Assembly: GCA_037954235.1 (NCBI GenBank)
Contig: JBBMOA010000009.1
Location: 26,984,626-27,048,625, forward strand
Origin: Aulostomus chinensis
Taxonomy: Eukaryota > Chordata > Actinopteri > Syngnathiformes > Aulostomidae
Reading direction: 5' to 3'
Length of the DNA: 64,000 nucleotides
Shown: piece by piece, positions 13,701 through 23,607 of the stretch
Layout: each line of letters begins with the position of its first letter
Position numbering within the stretch: position 1 is the first letter of the stretch
The notes under the pieces: generated by a model
The model's database searches: none
The model's input: the letters and a program-made list of their open reading frames with translations, nothing else
Told to the model about the DNA's origin: nothing
Translations under genes and position numbers: made by a program

Positions 13701-16015
13701 TAGAGGGAACAGTTGTGATGGTGTAAAATACGTCTTCATCGAGGCTTCAGCTGTTGATGAAGACATTTAAAGAGTCATTATAACTGATTGATACCGTCTC
13801 TGTCCACCGCTGACAGAAGCTGAATACGGGGACTGATAAAGGGCTGTTACTGTCTATTAAACATGCCTCTCTTATACAATTACAAATATTGTCTCGTTAA
13901 CTTAAATTGATATTGAATTCATTCCAAATCAGCCTCATCCGTGTTTCATACAGGAGATAATAGACCCTCTGCTACTCCAAGGCTTTATCAGCAGGACCCT
14001 TCAACCTGAAATAAATTACTCACTAACACAATAACGAGATTCATTATTCACTATTCATGAGTTACAGCCAGCGGACTTTGTACCCCCCCCCCCCCCCCCC
14101 ACGCCCTGCACGTCCGATCAGACCGGGCTGATTAAAGCCACTGGATTGATTTTGGTCTGTGACTCCACGGCGGGGCTGTGGAGAAGAAGCTGCCTGTCAT
14201 GAGGAGCTGGTGACGAGGTCAGCCGAATCAATGAAGGAGACTCGGGATAATGAGGAGACCCTCTCAGTGTGTGTGTGTGTGTGTGTGTGGGGGGGGGGTT
14301 GCAGTTCCAATTACAGCAATTTGCAGTGAGAGCAGGTGTGGTGTGACGTACTTGTGTCCCCCGAGTGTGCAGCTTTCATGAGAACTGGACGAGGAGACTG
14401 AAGAGTGTTCAAATCAATCATGTGGACCAATTTAAGCAAAAAGTATCCCATAATAATAACAGAATACTAGGATTTTTTTTTAAAAAAAAGGGGGGGGAAC
14501 AGTTGGAAATTATCCACAAACAAATTAGTTATAAGATAGAAACAAAGGAGGGGTAAAAGGGAAAATGGAATCTAAACTGTAAGCTGTGGTTGTAAAGTGA
14601 AAGGACATGAAAAGACGTGGCAAAAAGGAGAGAAAGAAAGGGAAAGCCTCTGATTGGGTCAGTCAGACGGGGCGGCCCAGTGGTCCTACTCAGAGTCTTA
14701 ATCCCCAGCATCATGCTGTTCGTGTGAGTGACCCGAGGCAGCATATGGAGGAAAATGCAGGTCACCAGAGTTTCTGAGCTGCCTCGTGTCTGTCTGCTCC
14801 AGAAACCCTTCCTGGCCAACAGGATGTGTGCCCCTCATCCCCCGGCACCAGGCCCACTCCTGCTGGCCTGGCCAGAGGTCCACAGCCTGGGATTAAAAAG
14901 CCGGATTTGGCCTGGGGAGGGAATTACTGTCACTCTAAACTTTCCTGTCATAGCTTTTGAATAACGGGGGAGGAAATATGAGAACAAACCCTGCATCAAC
15001 GGATACTAGTGGCTCTCTTACATAAAGGATTTCACACACACACACACACACAGCCGCCAGGTTGCTGAGCCATTTTGACCTCGTGAAGCCGGATAAAAGA
15101 CCCACTGTTCACTGAGCACGAGGAGGAATCAAACAGGTGTTGCAGACCCGTGTTTGCGAGATCCAGGTCAGCCCAGGGAACAGCCGAGCCCGGAGGAATT
15201 CTAGCCTGACACATTGACCCTCTTTTTCACGCTTTGTGTAAATGAACATATGATGCCCAGAGTCAGCAACAACAACAAGCCAGGCAGAATAATTTCTGTC
15301 TTTCTGCCTGGATTCCAGTACAAGGCAGGAACATGCAGTACTACACGCAGCAGCTGACATGAGGGGAAGCTGGTCAGCTGCCATGCAGGATTCAAACAAC
15401 AAGGAGTTTGATTCATTTCTTTGTGGCTTTATGAGATTGAACAGCAAGACCAATCTTTGCTCAGATTCCACGTCTTGCAATCAAAAGAGAACAAAAAAAC
15501 ACAAGGTGCAGCTGTGTCACCCATGCTCTTCCTCTCCAGGCTCCTGGAGCTCAGGAACAGCAGACCGTGAGAGGAAACGAGGAAGGAAGGTGATGGTACC
15601 TGAAGTGTCCCACAGACTGAGCTCCACTCGCTGCTCCTCCAGCTCCAGACAGGCCGTGTAGTTCTCAAACACCGTGGGCACGTAGGTCTGGGAACAATTA
15701 GCAACATGCTGCCATTAGTGGGAGGCGTCAGCCAGCCAGCTACAGGTAGCTTACATTTATTTAGCAAATGAGTGCGACAGGAAAAAAGCTGCACTGAAGG
15801 ATCAAGGAGAGAAAAAAAAAAGAGGAAGCAGCCAATTAAATTAGCGCGGAATCAATTAATCACTGGAATGCTGCTGAAAGTCTTTAATCGAACCTTCCAT
15901 GAAAACCTTTACACAGTGAAAAGTCATCTGGCATTGCATAAGACAGAAACCAAGAGAGACCATGTGTGGGGAAATGCGTATGAAAACCTGCAGCAGACGC
16001 GCCGTCCCGTCCCCG

Positions 16016-16047
<32 letters not shown>

Positions 16048-16247
16048 ACACATCAGTCCTTTAATCATGGGAATATCAGCAAATTGCAGCACAGAGATAG
16101 GTTTTTAATCCAGCCTCCACAGCTCACCTCTGGGTAACAATCCTTTGCCAGGACTTGCAGCATCGCCGTTTTTCCGCATTGAACATCCCCGACAAGAACC
16201 AGTTTACACCTCACCACCAGCGGCTGAGTGTTTCTCCTTTCCTTCAT
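8462..16247 (-). CDS. rnd1: Rho family GTPase 1 (Rnd1), complete five-exon gene
   Basis: Exons in transcript order: 16128-16247, 15600-15687, 9577-9686, 9304-9438, 8462-8707. Joined they give 699 nt, 232 residues plus TGA, the same length as human RND1. The G1 loop GDVQCGKT is at residues 20-27, the effector region YVPTVFENY at 42-50, the switch II motif DTSGSPYY at 67-74, CKTD at 125-128, ECSA at 166-169, and the farnesylation box CSVM at 229-232. As in all Rnd proteins, the Ras-type DTAGQE catalytic segment is replaced, so the protein should stay GTP-bound. Family knowledge: Rnd1 sits at the plasma membrane, opposes RhoA signalling through p190RhoGAP and plexins, and promotes loss of stress fibres and adhesion. 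Start chosen: MKERR matches vertebrate Rnd1. All introns are GT-AG. The N-terminus KERRNTQPL and the tail separate it from Rnd2 and Rnd3. Confidence 0.97.
9304..9438 (-). CDS. rnd1: rnd1 coding exon 4
   Basis: 135 nt, phase 0 on both ends, residues 107-151. Acceptor TCTACAG before TGGAAAACT, donor CAG|GTGAGA. It encodes WKTEILDFCP at the start and the base-specificity motif CKTD. Confidence 0.96.
9577..9686 (-). CDS. rnd1: rnd1 coding exon 3
   Basis: 110 nt, residues 70-106. Acceptor CTTAAG, donor AAG|GTGAAG. It encodes the switch II core (GSPYYDNVRPL) and FDISRPDTVDSSLKK. The 138-nt intron to exon 4 is the shortest in the gene. Confidence 0.96.
10743..10775. repeat. (CA)n microsatellite
   Basis: About 16 uninterrupted CA units in rnd1 intron 2. 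Confidence 0.95.
11526..11549. repeat. (GT)n microsatellite
   Basis: About 12 GT units in rnd1 intron 2. Confidence 0.93.
14267..14298. repeat. (GT)n followed by a G run
   Basis: About 11 GT units run directly into 9-10 guanines. Confidence 0.9.
15600..15687 (-). CDS. rnd1: rnd1 coding exon 2
   Basis: 88 nt, residues 41-69 plus the first base of Gly70. Acceptor CCCAG before ACCTACGTG, donor CAG|GTACCA. It carries the effector loop TYVPTVFENYTACLELEEQ and the start of switch II. Confidence 0.96.
16128..16247 (-). CDS. rnd1: rnd1 coding exon 1
   Basis: 120 nt, residues 1-40. It starts at MKERRNTQPL, contains the P-loop GDVQCGKT, and ends at KDCYPE with donor GAG|GTGAGC. The open frame extends upstream, but the promoter at 16390-16414 makes a longer N-terminus unlikely and MKERR is the conserved Rnd1 start. 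Confidence 0.97.
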
Positions 16248-16389
16248 AGTGGCGAGAAAACTCCAGCGCTTTAGCAGGAAAATGTCAGGGAACAATCGGC
16301 AGAGCGAGTCAGGGAACGTCCCCGTGCGGTGGCGCGTCTCTCTCGGAGGAAGTCCGCAGTTGATCTGATTGAATTTACCACTGCGGCGC

Positions 16390-16414
16390 TTTATACGGGC
16401 GCGCACCGTCCAAT
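16390..16414 (-). promoter_or_regulatory. rnd1: rnd1 core promoter: TATA box and inverted CCAAT box
   Basis: On the minus strand TATAAA lies at 16395-16390, and an ATTGG (inverted CCAAT, likely NF-Y type) lies at 16414-16410 just upstream. The TATA box is about 143 bases from the ATG, placing a start site near 16360 and giving a 5' UTR of about 115 nt. The surrounding 16140-16520 is GC-rich with many CpGs. Confidence 0.7.
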
Positions 16415-17646
16415 AGGAGCGCAGCATCCCGCAGCTCGGCTCCCCGACATCCCGCACCGATCTTCCCAGAGAGCACGAACACGAGTGTGTCGCCCGCGAC
16501 GAGGAAATGCTGCGTTAAAAGCGTTCACGTTCCACGGAAAATTAAGCAATCAACATTTCAGAAGATCCACCAAAACTCGATTATTCTGACTTCGGCGTCT
16601 CCTCCAAACATTGATTCACGCACATGCGCATTCTGGGGGCTCACGAGCGGCAGTCAAACGTGTGTTTTGCCACTTAATGAACAGGCGAAATCGATTGATT
16701 TGATTCAGTGGATCGATGGCAAACCACTGGCCGAGTACAAAGGGCCTCATGAGTTTATTTCAGAGCCACAGGCATTTATTTTGAATTTCTTTACACTGGA
16801 ATGCTGATTATATTCATACACCAGATGACTTCATGCACAGGAGGATTATCAGATGTCACGTGACCTGGATCCAGGCCCACAGCTCAATAAAATGCTCTGA
16901 AATACATTTAGAATGAATTCATTTGGAATTTTGTCTGGCTTTGATACCAAGAAAGTGCTGTGAGGTTCAGCCTCACAATGCCAACAAAATCAACAACTGA
17001 TGATTTTGAAGAGAACAGACTTCTGTCTCTATCCCAGTCAGCGTCGGTGCAGTGGGTGGATTCATCTCTACGAATAAAACGAATTTTCTCATTTACTATG
17101 ACAACCTGGTGGGGGCAAGAAGGGAGTTAAAATAAGGGAGTTAAAATAAGGGAGAAAAACTGATCAAATAGAAAGTAAAAGCAGAGTATCTTCACCGTTC
17201 ACCCAAGAGACCCATCGATCCACCCTGAAACAGAGACTACAGGAAACCTTTGCACCTCTTTTGGTGATTTTAGGAACAAATTCCACTCATGAGCAGCAGC
17301 AGGGATGAATGACATCAGACGCCATGATGACCTGGAGCACTCGGGTGTCCCCGAGTGCAGGGTGATGTCGCTGGAGTCAGACAAATCAGCACTGAGACTC
17401 CTTTCTGTGTGATAATGTATTTAACAACCACGGTGGGTTTCTCACAGCAGGCGGCTTCTCTGACGGCCTTCCAACATCACAGACAGATAAGAGGGAAGGT
17501 TTGCCGATCAAAGGGGGGGCGAGGGCCTCCGTCACTGTGCTGACATGTGGTGGGGTGGTGTGAGGACCCCTGGTAGGTGGCCATGCTCTCGCCTGTCCAC
17601 AGGGTCGAGTTATGTGCTCTTAAAAACTCCCAGACACAGACACCTG

Positions 17647-17661
17647 CACACACACGCGCGC

Positions 17662-17739
<78 letters not shown>
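17647..17739. repeat. Long (CA)n microsatellite with CG interruptions at one end
   Basis: About 45 units. Its translation gives artificial Cys-Val or Thr-His frames on the two strands; these are not genes. Confidence 0.95.
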
Positions 17740-17742
<3 letters not shown>

Positions 17743-19509
17743 GAGGGCCGCTACTGTATGGAAATGGAACCTCATGGCCATGAAAAGGGGAATTAAGAGA
17801 TAAAAGTCAATTAGCCGTCCCTGCTAACGTCTGGCAGACGCCGACTAGCTAATTTACTTAGTGTCACCTATCAGAGCCCCGGTGGGTCCAAGCAGGTTGC
17901 CCCCATGCTGGCAGTGCATGTGTTTAATAGTCCACTGTCATCACATTCAGCTCAGGCTGAGGGTGAGCGTGCCTGCAGGCAGCATAAAAAAGTGCTCTTG
18001 TATTGTTGTCAGCATTTAAAACAACATAAATAAAAAACGTCTGATCAAGTCTGACTTTTTATACAATATTTTACAATCTTGTTGCTTGAAATGATGGATT
18101 TTTGTAGATTTCACATTTGAAATCTCCCCCCCCCCCCCCCCGCATTCAGAGGATTTAAGAATCTAGATTAAAAACAACAACAACAACAACTCCAAACTAG
18201 TGTGAAACATTAAGAGGAAAAGTTGCAGATTATGAACTCTGTCTCACCTCTCTACAGGAACAAGGACACCTGACGGTGCTCTGACGGAGGCGACAGACAG
18301 ACAGGTGGTTGTGAATAGTCATCAGGCATAAAGTGACACCTTCCAATATGGCTGATACTCCAGGGTGAGGATGAGGGGGAGGCAGGGGAGGATAATTCCT
18401 GGCATGATAAAGCACTGAGGCTCTGAATCATCAGACCTGAATTTATGATATGTTGAACACCGGGAGGGAGAGACGGCAGTTTACACCCAGCCAGGAGAAA
18501 ATAATGAAAGGCTGAGTCACTTTTATCTCCCTAACAAGATGTTTGAGTGTGTCGGCTGAACGGCCTCCTCACATCCCAGCAACCCAGCCAACAGCAGATG
18601 GTGTTGTAGCCCAGATAGTAAGATATCAAAAACCAGCACATGAGTTGTTGTTGTTGTTGTTGTTTTTTTTTACTCTTTCTGTGTGTGGGAAGACATGTAA
18701 GTACATTACATGTGCAGGGCGGAATGCACTGCGTGTACATGTGGAGGAGGTGCAGGCTCACGTCGGAAATAACACACAAGATGAACCCGCCTGCGACGTT
18801 TACAGAACAGCTCATCAACAACAGCGTGGAGGAACTCACGGAGGCATCTTACGTTTCAGGACGTGACACTTCTGCCGCCTTTGTGCTTACAAAGCTGCCC
18901 CCCCCCATCATCGCCTCTTTGTGACCTTGCGCCTGCAGAAAGAGCCAGCCACGTATTGAAGCCGATGGCGGCTGATAGCTAACAACAGCTACAGCTGTAA
19001 AACTACTGCCCAAAAACATCCGTTGACAAACTCCCAAGCACATTGGTGGTGTAATCCAGGTCTTTTTTTCTTTTTTTTATAATCCAGTGTGCTTCTTAAT
19101 CCACAAACACTTTGATTTAAGGCAAAAACAAACTTTAACACTTCCGGTTTGGTGCTTGTCAAAGAACACCAGCTGGCACAGTCAGATGAACCAACTTGCT
19201 GATGGTAGCATCAACGCTAACTCCATCTGGATTACTGAGAGTATAGCTGGGTGAAGAAGATGTGGATTACATCAGATGATGATGAAGTTTGTCCCCTGAT
19301 GATTTTGTGCCGTTTCACAGTTTTTTGTTTTTTTTAAAAATTTGGTTGCTGTGGGCATTGTTAGCCAATCAACATTCTTTCTGAATGGCGGAGTCACGTC
19401 GAAGTGACGCAGGAGGGTAAAACGTATTTGTGAATACGTGATGGATAAAAAAACGTTCCAAAACACTCTTTGGGTGACGTATCGCTGTCATGTGATGCAG
19501 CCATGTTTT

Positions 19510-19809
19510 TTAGAGAGGTCGCTGGAAGATGTTGGATTCTGCTTCCATACAGTTGTAACGTGACTCGACAGGGTCGGCGCCGTCGTATTCGGCGCCACAA
19601 ACGCTCACCGTGACATCACAAGCAGACGACTGAGTAAAGAAGCTGGTTTGGCTGTAAAATTTTTCAGTTAGGGCCCAACCATGAAGAAGAGTATCTGTGG
19701 TGCGAATGATGTACCAGATGGTGCCTTTGGCCAGGACGGGGTCACGGGGTTGGTATTTTATCTGAACATGTTTTGACATACATGCCAGATTCCTGCGCTC
19801 AACCACCAT
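19510..19809 (-). other. Unassigned 99-residue open reading frame
   Basis: It starts at ATG and ends at TAA, reading MVVERRNLACMSK... and ending ...ESNIFQRPL. It is neither low complexity nor a repeat translation. Composition is protein-like (mixed Trp, Tyr, Cys), with motifs such as KYQPRDPVLAKGTIWYI. I do not recognise the family. It could be a degenerate transposon or retrogene fragment, a single exon of an unannotated gene, or chance. No splice partners were found. Confidence 0.25.
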
Positions 19810-20265
19810 AACTGGGTCAGTGGAGATGTACTGGCAGTATTTGCAGTATTAGCAGTATTAACAGTATTAGCAACACTGGATAATTATATTGAAATAGTCA
19901 GCGACGAGCTTTTCTGGAGGCAGTGTTCCAGTCACTCTGGTCACTCTATGAGGGGTTAAAGGTCACGGCCATCTGAAACCTCATGAATCCATCAATCTGT
20001 AAGTAGTTTTAGGCTGTTTAGAAATATATCTAATTTTTTTCCTCATATCACTTTTTTTTTTCTCCAAAAACATGCTCCTATTTTGTGCTTTCATGTACTT
20101 ACTTCTTTTTTAACAATTTAACTGCAATTTTGTCATAATTATCTTCTGCCAATGTGCACCCAGAGTTTAATTCTCTTTTCATGTTCTCTTTTGACACACT
20201 TTTAATGTTCCTCTCTCTTTATTGTACACTGAGCTGTAATTCTTGTATGAAAGCTGCTATACAGG

Positions 20266-20273
<8 letters not shown>

Positions 20274-20333
<60 letters not shown>
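20274..20333. repeat. (TA)n microsatellite
   Basis: About 30 AT dinucleotides with one ACAT break. Confidence 0.95.
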
Positions 20334-20334
<1 letters not shown>

Positions 20335-20642
20335 ATCATTTTTATTATTATTGACATGTAAAAGAATGATATTTCTGCCAATCATGAGACTTCAGTGTGG
20401 CAGGCCTCACTCTCTGGTTATTCCCTCCCTGCCAGGATTTGCAACATCCCATCTTTGGACGTTAAAAGCAAACAAACAAATAAACAAACAGAAAACCCTG
20501 AGAAGTGTCCAATGAAGCATTTAACCTCCAGCTGCTTTGACCTCAGACACTCACAGTTGATTATCCAGCAGCGTCAGTGAGGGAATTTGACGGTCATTGG
20601 AGGAGAAATAAGGACTCAAGACACACGTCTTACTTAAATGTC

Positions 20643-20656
20643 TTTATTTTTTTATT
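20643..20656 (-). terminator. cacnb3: Candidate tandem poly(A) signals of cacnb3
   Basis: Two AATAAA hexamers on the minus strand, at 20648-20643 and 20656-20651, followed on the RNA-sense strand by a GT-rich TGTGTCTT element about 25 bases on. They are the first convincing signal cluster downstream of the cacnb3 stop. A single hexamer near 22107 is an alternative. Confidence 0.4.
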
Positions 20657-23247
20657 CACCCCCTTTTTCAAATGTGCTATTGACAAAGATGCACCCTGTA
20701 CATGTCGTCATCAGACACTGTTGGATATCATTAATCTTGGGAAATGTTGACATCATCATTAGATCGGACAGATTGATCAGTATTGGAGGTGGCTACAGCA
20801 TAACATTTAGTGCATTTATTGCATCATAAAGCATACATATAAATAATAGTAGTGCAATTATACCCCATCATAACTGAGGAGATACCTTGATAGTCTCTGC
20901 TAGTGTCTCGTCAATGCTAGACTTTGTATTGCATACAGAATTTCGGCAAGTAAAACGCAACAGATGATAATTATAAAAATTGTGCTTTGGATGTCCAAAG
21001 AGTTTTTGTAGAAATTTTTCTGAAATAAAAATGAAACAAATAGAAGGAGGAGCTGATATTTTCATTAAAGAAGTGATTTGTGTTTCATCAAGAAGTCGTT
21101 TATGTATCTCAAACCTGGTCCTTCAGAAATGAATGCGGGTGCCAGTGGAAGCAATCCTTACTGTAAACAACTGCAGTGCATCATTCTAAAAAGAGAGGAA
21201 TACATAGAAACACATGCTTTCTGAGGTGGTAAATAGAGACGTGTGCGCTGTGACTAAAACCCTTCTACTTTCAGGCAGCATTTGTTACCATGTGCAACTT
21301 GATAATAACAATATCTGCATATTGAACATACAGTATGTACAATGAAGCTTTGAATAAGCATATAAGTGACTGGTTATGTCGTCAGGTTGGCGATGTGGCG
21401 ATGGTCCTAAAAAGCCCTTCTGATGGAATACGATGATGTCATGCACGGACATGAGGTTATTTACAAATGTCAGCTGAGCTGTACGACAAAAGCGTTCATG
21501 TGAGACTTTTAGAGCTTTAATTGCATTGCAGGCCTACGTTGTGAAATGGAGGAAAATTAATTATTGAATAAAAATAAGAGAAGTGGTAGCGTTGCAGCTC
21601 GGATGAAGCTTTTGATAGAATATTTGCAGCCATCACATTTAACCACCCTCATGACTGCAAACGGTGCATTAGCTAAATGCATGTGGATGCACGTTATAGT
21701 TTATGTCTGGCAGCTCGTTTGCATACAGCAGAGAAATAAGCAGGTGAAAATGCTTGATATTACATACATGAACCACCAGAGAGCGCCCTGCATGTGCTTA
21801 CCAGCCAGCAGTTTGCCACCAGCTCCTACATGTTCAAGCCAAAACACAATACAAATTAATACATCAAGCTAACTAGGAAGCCATTCTTAGCAATATGTTG
21901 ATGAATCAGTGTCTGACTATCCCACCAGAGGAAACACAGTTGGCTCCGGGGTGCGTGGACCAACTGCCCTGAATAACGAAACCCAGTTAATGCCCAAACT
22001 TGCCTCTCTCAGGTGAGCCCATGGTTGAGCCTGGTCTCAGTCACCTCCAGGTACGAGTGCGTGGAATATATGATACGATGCAGACATGTTTCTATCTGGT
22101 TTCTGCTGCAGTTTATTTTGTGCTAATAATCACCAGGAATCTCATTCTGCTCGCATGCTGAAGCGACTTTATACATCTATCATCTATTACATTTGAAAAT
22201 AAAAATATTTACTCAATTAATGAGGTGCTCTTCTTTTTCTTTTTTTTTTTGTCCCCCAATGGTGAAGGTTGGATGGTGGAATGATGCCTCCAAGCCTTTT
22301 GGAGTACCTTTGCTCTCACGGCCAGATGTATCCATCGTGTTTTATCCAGTGGTTAATCTATTAATGGGTGGATCACACTTTAAAATTTAGTTTTTATACA
22401 TAAAACGCAGGATTGCTTGGACTGGAAAATCCTGAATCATCTTTTAGTCTCATTGTGGCACTAACTTGGGCGAATAGCGGATCTCTCAATGTTTAATATT
22501 GAGTTGAAAGTTATGAGGTCGGCCGCCACTTTTGACCGCCAACAGACGAGTATTCATACATTCACAGCTGAGACAAAGATGCATATAGGCTGCTGATGTG
22601 CGAGTGTGCTTGTCATGCATGAGCTTTGCATCGCTGTTGCCCAAAGATATGTGATCAAACGTACCAGAAGCAAATACATGAATCTGAGATAATAGTTTAT
22701 GTAGTTACTATAAAAATAAATGTAAATAAACCTTTAAAAAGGCTACTGCACAAACAAGGACCGATAGAAGATAAAGGAAAAGAAACAATTTCATTTTTTA
22801 AACCCAAGCCACACCATGTTGATAGCTAGAAAATATTGTGCCTTTGAGGAAACATTTGGTTAAACTGGAATGGCAGCTCTCAGGGAGCTGGAGAGATGGA
22901 AGACATACAGAAGTGGTTTTCTGTCTGAGACCCTGGCATTCGCTGTTGGGAAGATTTTCATGTTTGTGTTGTGTGTTTTACAGACGGCTTCGCTACAGTA
23001 CTGTATGCTAACATACACTGATTTCACAGGCGTGTCATTGGTCTACGATAAGTGCAGAATCAACTTATCTACGTCTGGGGCTGCCACCTCTGGGTGTGTG
23101 GAGACACGCACGCGCGCGCACACACACACTTGCGCTGGCTCAGCTTTACCAGGTGACTTTCGGTGTGAAAGCATGGGTCAAGTTCAAGGTGGGAGGAAGG
23201 GTGAGGGGAGGTGGTGTGCAGTGTTTGCACCGCCGTACTGGTTTGTG

Positions 23248-23451
23248 TTACCAGTAGATGTGCAGCTGTAGCAGGCGGCCCTGAGTTGTCAGTGGCGGTG
23301 GGAGCAGGGAGCTTGTGCCAAGGGGGCAGCAGTTAGGTGGTGGGTCCTCTGTCGGTTGCTGGTAAAAATCTTCCTCCTCCTTCTTCTCTCCTTCTTGTTT
23401 TGGTTGCTCCTCCTCCTCCTCCTCCTCCTCTTCCAGCTCACCAGCCTCCTC
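23248..23451 (-). other. cacnb3: Acidic open frame downstream of the cacnb3 stop
   Basis: After two in-frame stops, the frame of the terminal cacnb3 exon reopens for 67 codons: EEAGELEEEEEEEE, then a Lys/Glu/Gln segment, then EEEDFYQQPTEDPPP, ending at TAA. Calcium channel beta tails often carry a short motif of the type LEEDY followed by YQ and PH residues near the end. The resemblance suggests this was, or in another splice form still is, the authentic tail. The Glu run is encoded by a GAG trinucleotide repeat. Confidence 0.35.
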
Positions 23452-23478
23452 TCAGGGGACGATGCTCTTGTTTTTTCT

Positions 23479-23607
23479 TCACCCCAGTGTATGACCGGCT
23501 GAGGCGATGGCTGGAAAGAGGAGGGCTGCTGCTGCCTCCTGGTGGCGCCCTGGTCCCTGTGCTGTATGACCTCCAAGTCTAACCTCAGCCCACATCACAG
23601 GCTGCTC
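23479..23607 (-). CDS. cacnb3: cacnb3 terminal coding exon (predicted)
   Basis: Strong acceptor: a long pyrimidine tract then CTCCTGCAG, followed in phase 0 by GAGCAGCCTGTG. The frame gives 42 residues starting EQPVMWAEVRLGG and ends HTLG at TGA (23481-23479). This tail does not resemble known beta-3 tails, so the last exon may use another frame or acceptor, or contain a frameshift. Confidence 0.5.
   Translation of the reverse strand, partial: EQPVMWAEVRLGGHTAQGPGRHQEAAAALLFPAIASAGHTLG

Larger units (their letters stand above)
9687..15599 (-). other. rnd1: rnd1 intron 2 (5.9 kb), no exon inside
   Basis: Noncoding between rnd1 exons 2 and 3. It contains a poly-A run (about 9727-9750), CA repeats at 10743-10775 and 15033-15051, GT repeats at 11526-11549 and 14267-14289, and long C runs (14083-14100). 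Two blocks (about 11330-11830 and 13900-14060) have a mixed-composition, homeodomain-site-rich look of conserved noncoding elements; see the findings. No other gene was recognised in the intron. Confidence 0.7.
16530..20624. other. Intergenic interval between rnd1 (5' end) and cacnb3 (3' end)
   Basis: No conserved exon is recognised. The interval contains a very long CA tract (17647-17739), a C run (18127-18140), short AAC and TTG runs, a TA tract (20274-20333), a conserved-looking block near 17800-17990, and the unassigned ORF at 19510-19809. In the human locus DDX23 lies between CACNB3 and RND1; none of its DEAD-box helicase motifs was seen here. Confidence 0.6.
20625..23478 (-). other. cacnb3: Probable 3' UTR of cacnb3
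   Basis: Noncoding sequence between the cacnb3 stop and the candidate poly(A) signals. It is AT-rich, with no large satellite except a short CG/CA run at about 23107-23130. Its first 200 bases hold an out-of-register acidic reading frame (see 23248-23451). The boundary is inferred from hexamers only. Confidence 0.4.

Noticed and set aside
17477..17796. Open frames of Cys-Val or Thr-His repeats
   Set aside because: Direct translations of the CA microsatellite; the same applies to frames at 26105-26349, 43857-44060 and 59235-59531.
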